Shown: positions 22,107 through 32,600 of the stretch, piece by piece
Layout: each line of letters begins with the position of its first letter
Position numbering within the stretch: position 1 is the stretch's first letter
From: Rotaria sordida
Taxonomy: Eukaryota; Rotifera; Eurotatoria; Philodinida; Philodinidae
Assembly: GCA_905250125.1 (NCBI GenBank)
Contig: CAJNOL010000452.1
Span: forward strand, 62,001-126,000
Length of the DNA: 64,000 bases
Direction: 5' to 3'
The notes under the pieces: generated by a model
Told to the model about the DNA's origin: nothing
Databases searched by the model: none
The model's input: only the letters and a program-made list of their open reading frames with translations
Position numbers and translations under genes: made by a program

Positions 22107-24236
22107 ATGTTTTTTTCTTGTCATTCAGACACCTACCAACAGAGCAGCGAAGCTGGAAAACAGTTTCATCGACAGGATAGTTTGACAGATTTACATGAGG
22201 CTGTAGCAAAAAATTCAGAGAACAATGTTCGAAAGGCCATCGCCAATGGCATTCCAATTGATCTTATTGATCATGCCGGTCAAACAGCTCTCTACTATGG
22301 TTGTGAACGAGGTTTTGCCAACTTAGTGAATATCTTACTCCAGCATGGTGCTCGTTATGATATTCTCGATGTGAGTCAAACATCACCGCTCTGGGTAGCC
22401 GCTCGAAAGGGCCACGCTGAGATCGTTCTTGCTCTACTTCAGCATGGAGCTGATCCCGATCAACAGGCTAACGATAACACAACGGCTCTCTATCATGCAT
22501 CATACGAAGGCCATCTCACTTGTGTCTATCATCTCATTCGATTCAGAGCATTAGTCCATTTGGCTAAAAATAGCGGTGCATCACCGCTCTTTGTTGCTGC
22601 TCGAAACGGGTATTACCGTATTGTCAAGCATTTGCTTAAACATGCGTCTGATCCCTTTCAAACACAAGCTGATGGACGATCCCCACTACATACGGCTCTG
22701 CTCTATAGTCGAACTCGATGTATTCGATTGCTCTTCGCATGTGATCCATTGCGTTGGATTCCTCAGTCCGATATTTATGACTGGACGCATTTGCATTTTC
22801 TAGCCAAGAATGGTAATACTCGAATGGGGCGTCTTTTCTTTCATTATGTAGGACGCGAGCTGAAACCGATCGATTTCGAACAGATCGATTTGTTCGGTAA
22901 TACACCTTTGCATATCGCTATGTTTCATCGAAAAACTCGTTTTGCTAATTATTTGACCGAAAAAGGTTTCGATATTGATCGACCGAATTTTTTTCAATGG
23001 ACACCGAAAATGATCGATGTAGCTAATCGAAAAAATCAGACTAAATTCGATGAATCTTCGCCGAAAACCTATCTGACCCAATTGCTCGGCATACATCGCA
23101 TTGATTATACCTTTGAAGAAGATGAAATGCGTCATGAAGTAGAAACTTATGTGCGACTATTAATTATTGAAATGGAAAAATTCGATCAACTCTTTCGTCA
23201 TGATTTGATATGCAGTGGTTCCTATTATGAGCGAACACGAATCGGTGTACCGAATGAATTCGATTATATGATCAATTTGACTGAGATTCAACGTCTTTGC
23301 ACTTTCATCGATGATGTCAATGATCCACCTGGCTACGGCCGGTTGTATCCGTTGTTAACGCATGAAGCACGTGAAAAACTTCGCCCCTATTTAGAACCGA
23401 CTACAAAATGCGTCTCGTCGATGAAGGTCCTCAAACGATTCTATCAATTGCTCACTTCCGCTCGCGCGTTTGTCATCCATCAAAAAACAATACAAGAATT
23501 CAAACACCTCAAATTCGAATGGACTAGTGGCGATAAACGCTGTGGCACAGCCATCCATGCCGAATGGTATGGATCTCAGTATGCTTCGTTGACGATTAAA
23601 ATCGATGTGGTACCCTGTTTAACCGTGTATCGATGGCCACGTACAGTCAAAGTCGCTTGTCCTTTGGCGAAACCCGAATTTCAGATCATTGCACGCAGTC
23701 CGAGTCCCGATCAAACCTATTTCTGGCGTATCTCAACTTCGCGCACTGAACTTGTCGATTTTCTTTCCTTAGTCGACGAAATTAAAGATGCTTATTTGAG
23801 TTTAAAAACTTTACGTTATATCAATCCGTACGAATGTCTAATTGATAAAGTTACTTATGTAGCTGATGAACTAGTGACATCGTACATGATAAAAACGGAA
23901 TTTCTACATGAAATTAGTCGATATCCACAACCACAACAATGGATCAAGGGTGGGCTTATTCATCGTGTGACGAGTATTCTCAAACGATTACATCGACATC
24001 TTCAACAAGGATCGATTCCTTCGTTCTACATTGAGAATTACAATGTGATTGATGGAGATGATTATACTCGATTACGTTCGTTCGAAATCAAATATGTCCA
24101 CAGTCTTCTCAAACAAGTTCAGGAGAAAGCAAGAACGAAGGATCGACGAGTGACTCGTAGTCGAACATTTGCTGGGAGCGAGACGATCGATCCGAATCTA
24201 CCGCTTCGAGTGCGAGCATCGACGACTTCATCGTAG
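22107..24236 (+). CDS. Ankyrin-repeat / cGAS-like nucleotidyltransferase (cGLR, Mab-21 fold), 709 aa
   Basis: Likely innate immune sensor: cGAS-like receptors detect a ligand such as dsRNA or DNA and make a cyclic dinucleotide. Residues about 25-310 form seven or eight ankyrin repeats (GQTALYYGCERGFANLVNIL, TSPLWVAARKGHAEIVLALL, NTPLHIAMFHRKTRFANYL). Residues about 340-650 form a Mab-21/cGAS domain. The nucleotidyltransferase signature is S370-G371-S372-YYERTRIGVPNEFDYM, giving the GS loop and the acidic pair E384 and D386. The third metal ligand is D500 in SLTIKIDVVPCL. The C-terminal lobe has KTEFLHEISRYPQPQQWIKG and a helical IHRVTSILKRLHRHL. No zinc-ribbon insertion like that of vertebrate cGAS is obvious. 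The tail (677-709) is basic and Ser/Thr rich. The gene is intronless, more GC-rich than its surroundings, and flanked by telomere-like blocks. The family call is strong; the product and ligand are unknown. Confidence 0.85.
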   Translation: MFFSCHSDTYQQSSEAGKQFHRQDSLTDLHEAVAKNSENNVRKAIANGIPIDLIDHAGQTALYYGCERGFANLVNILLQHGARYDILDVSQTSPLWVAARKGHAEIVLALLQHGADPDQQANDNTTALYHASYEGHLTCVYHLIRFRALVHLAKNSGASPLFVAARNGYYRIVKHLLKHASDPFQTQADGRSPLHTALLYSRTRCIRLLFACDPLRWIPQSDIYDWTHLHFLAKNGNTRMGRLFFHYVGRELKPIDFEQIDLFGNTPLHIAMFHRKTRFANYLTEKGFDIDRPNFFQWTPKMIDVANRKNQTKFDESSPKTYLTQLLGIHRIDYTFEEDEMRHEVETYVRLLIIEMEKFDQLFRHDLICSGSYYERTRIGVPNEFDYMINLTEIQRLCTFIDDVNDPPGYGRLYPLLTHEAREKLRPYLEPTTKCVSSMKVLKRFYQLLTSARAFVIHQKTIQEFKHLKFEWTSGDKRCGTAIHAEWYGSQYASLTIKIDVVPCLTVYRWPRTVKVACPLAKPEFQIIARSPSPDQTYFWRISTSRTELVDFLSLVDEIKDAYLSLKTLRYINPYECLIDKVTYVADELVTSYMIKTEFLHEISRYPQPQQWIKGGLIHRVTSILKRLHRHLQQGSIPSFYIENYNVIDGDDYTRLRSFEIKYVHSLLKQVQEKARTKDRRVTRSRTFAGSETIDPNLPLRVRASTTSS

Positions 24237-24344
24237 GAGACCGGAGCATATATTTTAGAGAAGAAACGTGAAATTGAGAAAAGCTTCAAGAAATTTTGGT
24301 GTTCATATAAATCCAGACACTTAGAAATACTGTTTTACTTCTTG

Positions 24345-24598
24345 AGGATGTGAGTGTAGATGCGGGTGTGGGTGTGGGTGTAGACGTGAGTGTTGGTGTA
24401 GACGTGGGTATGGGTGTAGATGTGGGCGTGGGTGTAGATGTGGGTGTGGGTGTAGATGTGGGTGTGGGTGTAGATGTGGGTGTGGGTGTGCATGTAGATG
24501 TGGGTGTAGGTGTAGATGTGAGTCTCGGTCTCGGTCTTTTATTTACGCTCACACGTAGATCCCACACCCACGTCAACAACTACAGCCACCCACATCAG
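24345..24598. repeat. Largest telomere-like block: TGTGGGTGTAGA array then C-rich arm
   Basis: From 24345 to about 24520 the plus strand is an array of TGTGGG and TGTAGA units, locally a 12-bp period (TGTGGGTGTAGA). After a short spacer the sequence turns C-rich (CCCACACCCACGTCAAC, CAGCCACCCACATCAG) up to about 24598. All reading frames on both strands stay open through it, so the 90-codon frames here are artefacts of the repeat. It starts about 110 bp after the cGLR stop codon. Confidence 0.7.
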
Positions 24599-24599
24599 C

Positions 24600-24880
24600 A
24601 GCGGACGATTAAACCAATCGATTGAGGAATTGTTCCTGTTTAAGGAGAAATAGTTCGTCCCACGAAAAGTCACATGTATCAAGGAGAAATGCAAGAAGAG
24701 AATATAAACATATATATAAATCACGTTTAATTTACCATAAACAAATACATCAGCGAGAAGAAACAGAAGGAAAGAATACAAGCATATGTTTACCAATCTC
24801 TGCTCCGCGCTCTATTTTTCATTCTTCGTTTAGCCTTATTAAGGTTGCAATGAATGAACGATTTCTGCTACAAATATTTA
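24600..24880. other. Spacer, no gene seen
   Basis: Short AT-rich interval between the telomere-like block and a tandem duplication. The open frames here have no domain. Confidence 0.3.
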
Positions 24881-24883
24881 CAT

Positions 24884-25200
24884 TTCTGCTGTAAAAAATC
24901 CATTTCTACTAGTACTTCACCTTATACTCGAAAAATAATTTTATTCATTTCTCCTTATGCTAAGTGAATAATCTAATCGATTTACCCTTACATCTTATAC
25001 ATTTCTGCTTGTCAGGGTAGAAATGTATTATTGATTTCTAATAGAAAATTTTATATTTTTGCTGTAAAAAAATCCATGTCTACTAGTACTTCACCTTATA
25101 CTCGAAAAATAATTTTATTCATTTCTCCTTATGTTAAGTGAATAATCTAATCGATTTATCCTTACATCTTATACATTTCTCCCTGTGAGGACAGATATGT
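24884..25200. repeat. Tandem direct duplication, period about 177 bp
   Basis: Two nearly identical copies: each contains TGCTGTAAAAAATCCATTTC-like sequence, then CTACTAGTACTTCACCTTAT, CGAAAAATAATTTTATTCAT and TTACATCTTATACATTTCT. The first starts near 24886 and the second near 25063. Differences are few, suggesting a young duplication. No coding frame is evident. Confidence 0.75.
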
Positions 25201-25815
25201 TTGATATGTTTCTAATCAAAAATGTTTAATGATGGATTATGTTTCGCTATAAAAACCGTTTCTGCTTGACTTTGTGTAGAGTAAAGAATTTCTGCTATAA
25301 ATGGAACAATTTCTCAATTTTGGGGGATATTTTCCAGTCCTCCCTTGAATTCAATCATACTCAGTTTAACAAGCATGCGTCGTTGTTGCAATAATGAGTT
25401 TTCTATGAAGAACTGGGTGTTTTGTAATGCTTATGATAGTGAATTTACTATTTTAATAAAAAAATGTGGAAATGAGCTTCTAATAGGAGTGAGTCATTTT
25501 TAGAAGGATTATTTTGAATAAAAATAACAGTGTAGTGGTACTATTCTTAGGAAAGACTTCCACGGTTTCAATAAAAAGGATTCTTTGTCGTATTATTCTC
25601 TTAACTGTATTAGTTGACTTTCGAGTGGCATATTAAGAGGTGACGTACACATAACTCACGTGTATGTTCATGATAGAATTCATATTTAAGATAAATATTT
25701 GGCAGATGTGCACAAGAACTCTCACTCTCTGGATGAGATGAGTGTAATGATTAGTGTCAATCGAATGAATCGCATCATTGTCTACCTGTTGAAGCACTTA
25801 TACTTTTCCCATTTT
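25201..25815. other. Gene-poor stretch before the minisatellite
   Basis: AT-rich. I see no supported gene. A frame at 25699 runs into the minisatellite and is kept open by it. Confidence 0.3.
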
Positions 25816-25825
25816 TGGCCAGTAG

Positions 25826-26088
25826 CATCCCAGGTAATGCTACCAGCATCCCAGGTGCTGATAATCGCATTCCAGGCGATGCTACTAGCATCACAGGTGA
25901 AGCGACTAGCATCCCCAGTGATGCTTCCAGTATCCCTGTTGATGCTTGTAGCATTCCAGGTGATGCTTGTAGCATTCCAGGTGATGCTTGTAGCATTTCA
26001 GATAGTTCTACTAGCATTTCAAGTAATGCTTCTAGCATTCTAGGTGATGCTTCTAGCATCTCAGGTGAAGCTACAAGCATCCCAGGTG
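25826..26088. repeat. 21-bp minisatellite, runs into the assembly gap
   Basis: About twelve diverged copies of a 21-bp unit of the type GCTACTAGCATCCCAGGTGAT. Because 21 is a multiple of three, several frames on both strands stay open; the plus frame reads heptapeptides such as ATSIPGD and ACSIPGD, the minus frame MLVASPG. The array ends at the run of N, so its true length is unknown. No flanking exon structure supports translation. Confidence 0.8.
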
Positions 26089-26384
26089 NNNNNNNNNNNN
26101 NNNNNNNNNNNNNNNNNNNNNNNNNNNNNNNNNNNNNNNNNNNNNNNNNNNNNNNNNNNNNNNNNNNNNNNNNNNNNNNNNNNNNNNNNNNNNNNNNNNN
26201 NNNNNNNNNNNNNNNNNNNNNNNNNNNNNNNNNNNNNNNNNNNNNNNNNNNNNNNNNNNNNNNNNNNNNNNNNNNNNNNNNNNNNNNNNNNNNNNNNNNN
26301 NNNNNNNNNNNNNNNNNNNNNNNNNNNNNNNNNNNNNNNNNNNNNNNNNNNNNNNNNNNNNNNNNNNNNNNNNNNNNNNNNNNN
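26089..26384. other. Assembly gap (run of N)
   Basis: 296 undetermined bases between a 21-bp minisatellite and an AGTTGAA-type short repeat. The gap most likely reflects a collapsed tandem array. Confidence 0.98.
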
Positions 26385-26440
26385 AAAGTTGAAAGTTGAA
26401 AGTTTAATAGTTGAATAGTTGAATAGTTGAAGAAGAAGTT
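26385..26440. repeat. Short tandem repeat (AGTTGAA/AGTTGAAT)
   Basis: Immediately right of the gap: AAAGTTGAAAGTTGAAAGTT followed by AATAGTTG units. It may be the right edge of the array hidden in the gap. Confidence 0.7.
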
Positions 26441-26562
26441 GAATAGCCGTAAGCACTCTTCGGCTTCTACATGTATGGAGAACGGCTAAGTCAGTGAGAA
26501 TTTCAAATGCACTGGTAAGATTACAATTATCATTCGATAGTGTTTTCTCGACTTGTTAATAA

Positions 26563-26640
26563 GGGTGTGAGTATTTGTATTCTCTTGTCTTACATTCGTA
26601 CACATATCCACATAACCACTCATAACCATCCACCACACCC
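26563..26640. repeat. Small degenerate telomere-like block
   Basis: Begins GGGTGTGAGTATTTGTATTC and ends CATAACCATCCACCACACCC, the same G-rich-then-C-rich layout as the blocks at 18681, 20167 and 24345, but weaker. Confidence 0.45.
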
Positions 26641-27374
26641 TGGATCAGTGCAAACAATGCAGAATTTTGAAAGCTCGATGATAAACCTATTTTTATTAGA
26701 GTGTTACTTTTTAAGTTTAGCATTTGTCTCTAAATAAAACTTAAACATTTTTATTACCAAACTTAACAGAAAATATATTCTCTTTAAAACAATGTACTTT
26801 GTATTATGCTTAAATTTGACACAAATATGTTGATGAAATCTGTGCGGGAACAGTTCTCGAACATCACGGTATCAAATGATCGTTAATAAATACGTATGCA
26901 TATTTTGTAATTGATACGTGACTTGTCATCTCTTACTATTTTACCTTTCAAAACTACGACTAAGATAAGAATAATACTATGACCGTGCATGTCTTTATGT
27001 ATTTTGTTGTGCTTGCATAAAGACACGAAAATTTCTAGGTAGTAATCACTTCACACAATTCGATAGATTTTTTTGTGAACGTATTATTCAAATAAAGAAG
27101 TATTCGCCATTAGATAATTGCTCGTTCATGGCATTTTCAATGTATTCTGTTTTGCACGAGAGGTCACGTAAATGAATATTACAAGAAGAGACAAAAAGTT
27201 TAGAATTTCACTCGTTTATCAAGTGTCGATGAAAAGTAAAGTCAATGTTCGATTTTGTTTTATTCAAGTCGATAACCTGATAGAAAATGAACAACTTAAA
27301 TATCTATATATTTTATTCAATTCAAGAACAAGCGAATGAAAGAAATAGTTCCCTTAGTTCGATCCTGTATGATA
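26641..27374. other. Intergenic, no gene seen
   Basis: AT-rich spacer downstream of the PARP-type pseudogene, with no recognised repeat or exon. Confidence 0.4.
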
Positions 27375-28679
27375 CTAGGCTTTATAAATAATCTTTAAAT
27401 AAGGTAATGCTTGTCCAAAGCGATACACAATAAATTCATCAGAGTTTGAGGTGTGTGGAAGCTTTCCATGTGAAGAATGATATCCTATTGGTACCGATAT
27501 TAAATCTTGGTTCATCGCTGACAGCAGCGATTCTCTACCCAGAGTGACTTTATTAAAATATATTACACATGTTTGATCGATTGGATTCGGTTGTGTATAA
27601 ACGTCAGAGAAGCCTGGATTATCGGCAAAATAGGCCCCATGACCTAAGCGGAAACAGAAATCAGTATTCAGAAATCAATAGTTTCTTTTATTATTCACCT
27701 CATTTAACTTTGATCCCCAATATCGATCATCGAAGCCATCGTTAATAATTCCATCAATTGCTATTTCTGACGTCCCATGAAACAGTTCCTGTTCATTAGG
27801 ATTATTACCTGAGCATTGCTTTGCAATAAATGTTCAATAAAGACAATTCGAACATGTTGTCCAATCGAAGTTTGCATTTTTTGAACCAATGATTTCTACA
27901 GTTCCGTTGACTCAGGCAACGAAACTAGAACTACTTGATGTTTGAGTAATGGATTAGGAATAACCTGTACGGGTTCTTCTATCTGTACCCAACCTCGAGC
28001 TTGCATCTTGTCAATACGTTGCTGCGTTACATCATCAACAGGACATAACACTTGAAAACGTTTCTTCTTGATATGGTCCACAATGGTTTCTAGTTCAATC
28101 AAATAGGATTTATGTTGAATATCAACTCTGGTCCCTAACTTTTTCATACAATCTTTTTCTAATGACAAATCACTAACATCAAAATCAATACGATCATGCA
28201 TCAAAGCAACATTTGGTTCTACAAGATCCATTGTAAAAGAACTAATTGTACCATTTTCATCTAATAATAAGATATATCTCCAATCTTCGCGAAAAATTTT
28301 TCCATTCAATGTGATACTTGTGAAGAAAATCGAGAAAGTTGCTAATATCAAAATATTTATGTGTTGGCAAATGGCAGTAAAGATCTGTTGGAACTAAATC
28401 TTTGTTTATCACCGGCATACTTGTCCCAGTTGCATTAGTGTAGTAGGAAAGCCAAGAAGATGAATTACCAGTTGGTCGGTTCATATAAATATCAATGATC
28501 CAATCTAGAACAAAACCGTCTTCAACCCAACCATCAAATTGACAAACAGCGATCCATGCAACGCCTTCCATTCGAGTTTCACGTGTCGCTTTTGAACCTA
28601 CCAAACCATACCATAAATCGATCGAGGGCGTGGGTGTGGTTGTGAGAATGCGGGTATCTAATTCATTCAGTTCAATCAT
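27375..28679 (-). pseudogene. PARP-type ADP-ribosyltransferase, disrupted
   Basis: The reading starts at ATG 28679 and ends at TAG 27375. The C-terminal part is a PARP catalytic domain. The His motif ELFHGTSEIAIDGIINDGF is near 27790-27730, the Tyr motif GHGAYFADNPGFSDVY near 27640-27595, and the third position is SDEFIVYRFGQALPYL near 27430-27390, so the H-Y-E triad is retained. The upstream region has a W...W pattern reminiscent of a WWE domain (EWKNF ... REDWRYILLLDENG), but this is weak. There are at least three lesions. A frameshift lies near 28285 in a homopolymer stretch. An in-frame TAG (27896-27898) falls between LPESTEL and KSLVQKMQ. A further shift lies near 27812, just before the NPNEQELFHG segment. 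The splice phase at 27642 also does not fit. Four problems in one gene suggest decay rather than sequencing error. The N-terminal codons overlap a G-rich TGTGGG-like stretch (28624-28655). Confidence 0.7.
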
Positions 28680-29696
28680 GTTAATTCATATATACATATC
28701 TCTTTTTCTCATTGCCATCTGAGAGAACAATGAAGCATAAATATGCATGTCATAATAATAGGTTATGGTGAATAGATGATGCCATTTTTCTTTCTGTGGA
28801 GCATTCTCTTCTATTGATTGACGAGCCATTCGTCAGGTTATGCTTCTTTTGTCACGATGTTTGTCATACTTTATATACTTTTTATAATATACAAGTAACA
28901 CGTCGGCTGTAGGTCTCCTCCAAGTCCACATCCACACCCTCACTAAATAGGTCTGAAACTTCCAGAACTATCTAATAGCTATTAAATCTATTTATCGGTG
29001 AAATTTCAAATCTAAACTCTTCAATTTGATTTTTTTTCGGAAACGAGTGGCTCTCAATCAAAGTTTCAGTACAATGGTCATAACTATTTGCCAGTAGGCC
29101 ATAAGCTCTAACCTTTTAAGGCTTTTTCTTACCTCAAAATAGTCTATCAAATGAGGTATGAATGAGTCAAAATAAAACTGGATACCTGGGGTACTTCCTT
29201 CGTAAGCATAAATTTTCTATTGCTATATCTGCATAAACGGATACTTGCCATGTATTATTTAAGTCAATTGGCCACTGAACTATTTTAGAAGTACAACAAC
29301 TTTTATTATAATATCAATTTTGCATAAATTTACAAATTTAAAGCATTTTATTGCAATTAAACTTGTTTGTTTGAAAATAATCATCTCTCAAAACTTTCGA
29401 TAATAGATCTTTAAAAAAATATTATTTCTTATAAAAACTTGTCAGTTAACATTATATAATCTATTTGTTCAATAGATTATTATTTATTAAGAAAAGACAA
29501 TATTGAAATGATAAAGTTGTTTTTTATTTTCTAACTGTCTCATTGACAATATGTTTAAACTTTAATTACTGAAATAAACTCATCAATATTGATTTTGAGA
29601 TTTAATAAACAACAAAAAATAATAAGTATTACGTATACAAAATATTTTCAAAAAATTTGAATAAAAAAAACAACGAAAGAAAGAAAAAGCACTTTT
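28680..29696. other. Intergenic with C-rich telomere-like bit and a possible element end
   Basis: TCCACATCCACACCCTC at about 28927-28943 resembles the C-rich arms of the telomere-like blocks. TACTTCCTTCGTAAG at about 29201-29215 resembles the terminal motif (CTTACGAGGGA) of the foldback element at 56421-57057, so one arm of such an element may be present. No gene is seen. Confidence 0.35.
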
Positions 29697-32600
29697 TTAT
29701 TTTTTATCTTTTTTTCTTGTCGTTTTTTTCGTTGGTTCATTTTCAATAATAATCATAGCCAATTGACTACGTGATGCTAAACCTTTTTCTCTTTGCATTA
29801 AACATCGATTATATTCAATTATATTCGTTCGTTTTATTGAATCACATTTTATTGATTTATAATGAACACGTAATGATTGATCAGGTGCACGTAAAATATG
29901 TATATCAGTTAATTGTACAAATAAATCATAAAGATTTACTGATGATAATGATATATTATTTGATAAAACTAATTTTTTTAAATTTAAATAATCACTCATA
30001 TAAATTCCAAAATGATCAAATGCATAGGAATTAAACCAACCATGTGATTTATGTAAATCAATTGTAGAATTATCTGTCATATGATGTGTACGTATTATAA
30101 TATGTGGATGATATTGATAAAAAGCAATAGGAAAAAAAATTTGTACATTTTCAATAACATTTAAACGACAACGATTTAAAAAGTCTGATTCAATATTAAC
30201 ATATGGATTTGTTAAAAATATTAAGGAATTTGTTCGAAGTTTTGTTTCAAAAAAATCTAATATATATGTTGAATGTGTATAACGTGTTATTGTTGATGAT
30301 GGGAAAAGTACAGTATGATATGTTACTGTTAATTGAGGTCGTGTACGATGTAGTAAATCAATTTCATGACGTAGATTATCAAACCATTTTTGTGTTTGAG
30401 ATAATTCATGTTTTGTTACAACAACATGTGTAAGAAGCAATTCAAATTTATCACGAGTTTCTTTATCAAATAATGTTTTATTAGCATGACGAAGAAAACG
30501 TATTGCAATTGATTGTTCATCTGTATATATAGGTAAGATAAGAAAGATTTTAGTTGTTTCAGTAACAAATGGCATTGGAATTATTTCAACAAGACCTAAA
30601 AAACAAAATATAATATATATATATGTATTAAAAGCAAATCTTTTTTTTAATTTATGGAATAAAGAATAAGAAAACTATTCAAGAGTTGTTTAATCAATTG
30701 ATCAATTTGTCTCTTAGTCATATGAGTTATTGATCTTGTAAATATATGAAAAGTATTTCTTTACTATTCAATAGAAGATAATGATCACTCTACTTATTTT
30801 CGTTTCTATCGTATTTCTATTTTAAAACAATATAATAAGAGGTGTAATAGTTTGATAATACTTCTTATTAGAAAAGCTATTGAAAAGTTCTTTTTTAAAG
30901 AATTCATTTCTGTTAACAATTCAGTTCTATTCACAAGAACTGTTTGCAAAGATCAATTTCATACAAACGAACTTATCAACAGTTCTTTAGCTCCTTTGAT
31001 CTGAACTTTTCAGTTGGAGCCGTCGTAAGCTTAAAATATTGCACAATTCAAAGGTACGTCTTCAATGTATTGATGCATTTGTTGAATCACTATTTTCAAG
31101 GATGAAATCTTTAATCTTTTTCCAACAAGAATTGCTTTAATTATTCAGGAGTATAAGAATTCGATGTATCATTAAGATTAGCAATAGATATAAGAAATAC
31201 AAATACAGTTTTTCGATGGTCATTTTATTTATTTATTTTTCTACCATTTTCATTCAAATTTGCATCTATAGATAAAAACTCGGAATATCATTTAGTATGA
31301 CCATCTATGGTCTGTTTTTGATTTTTGACATGCAAAATTCCAAAAAACACTCTTTTTGATAATAAAAACTTGAAAATTTGATGTTCATATTTGTAGAGTA
31401 TAAAGATTTGATCCTGTCCTGCTCGACAGTAGGCCAGGGTTGATCACCCTGCCTTGCGAATACCTCTGTAACTAATGAAATCTTGAGCACATTTATATTG
31501 AAAGCTTTATACAAATAGAAAATAGCTTATTGTTATTCATGTGAGTTTTTAAATATTTTTCGGATCTGTTTTCCAATTAGAAGGTTGATAATAATATATG
31601 ACAAAAGTGTAAAATTGAATCATTAACAGTTGAGATTTTGTGCTAAGTAGTATATACAATCGGGTTTTTTTTCATCTAATAGATGAATATATTGTATTAA
31701 ACACTTCAAGTTCAATGTTTATGCATTTTTCATTTTCTAATATGAGCATATTTTGTTTCAATTCTATGATGTATTTTTTTTTCGATTAATAAAACGATTT
31801 TTGCTGTAAAAAATGAAAATTTTCTCTATATGACTGAATGTGGATTCTCCTGCATCCCTTTAGTAATAAAACTATATTCAAGTTCATTATTTCTTTTATA
31901 ATAATCAGTAAGATAGATTTTCTAACTACTTGTGTAGACTGTGTAATAAACATAGGAGTATTGAATTTTCCTAATATGAAATTGAAATGTGCAGTAAATA
32001 TTTAAAATATATTTAACTTACCCAATGGTCGCATTAATTCTACACGTTTAATATATTCTATTTGATTTTTATCAATAAGTGACAAATCCATAATATAATG
32101 TGTACCTCGTGTTGGATCAAATTGACGGTAACCATTAATTAATTTTTTCAATTTTAATCTATTTTAAAAAGAACGAAAAAAAAAACATTCATATTCATTT
32201 ACAATATATTTATAATTAAGCATACTGAATTCCATATTTATTTTGTAATTGTTCGATAGCATGATCAATAACTTCATGTACATCTTCATAATCACCATCT
32301 TGAAAAAAACAAAAAGTGTAAATTTAGTTTGTTTTCTTCTATTTAAGAAACAAGAAAATATACCATCCATTGGATTGATTACATCATTATCTGTTTTTAA
32401 ATAGATATGTGTTTCATTAAAAAAATCCCAACGAAGTACATCAAATCGTGTTGGTGGTTTAAATGATGGTGGTACACCAACTGGCCATGGAATATTTCCA
32501 CAACCTTCAGGTGCATAACATGATAGTTCTTCAATTGTTTCTTCATATTTGGATATACTTTTTGTCATTTCATCAATTTCAACTTGATTAAAATATCTTA

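Noticed and set aside
22576..23135. Overlapping frames on both strands inside the ankyrin/cGLR gene
   Set aside because: Shadow frames of the 709-aa protein; they lack domains and start contexts.
24286..24625. Open frames of about 90 codons on both strands through the TGTGGGTGTAGA array
   Set aside because: Kept open only by the repeat unit; no coding composition or flanking exon structure.
25699..26456. Long open frames across the minisatellite and the N gap
   Set aside because: Frames pass through undetermined bases and a 21-bp repeat; not evidence of a gene.
29030..29215. Complete foldback element ending at CTTCCTTCGTAAG
   Set aside because: Only one end motif was found; I could not pair it with a left arm.
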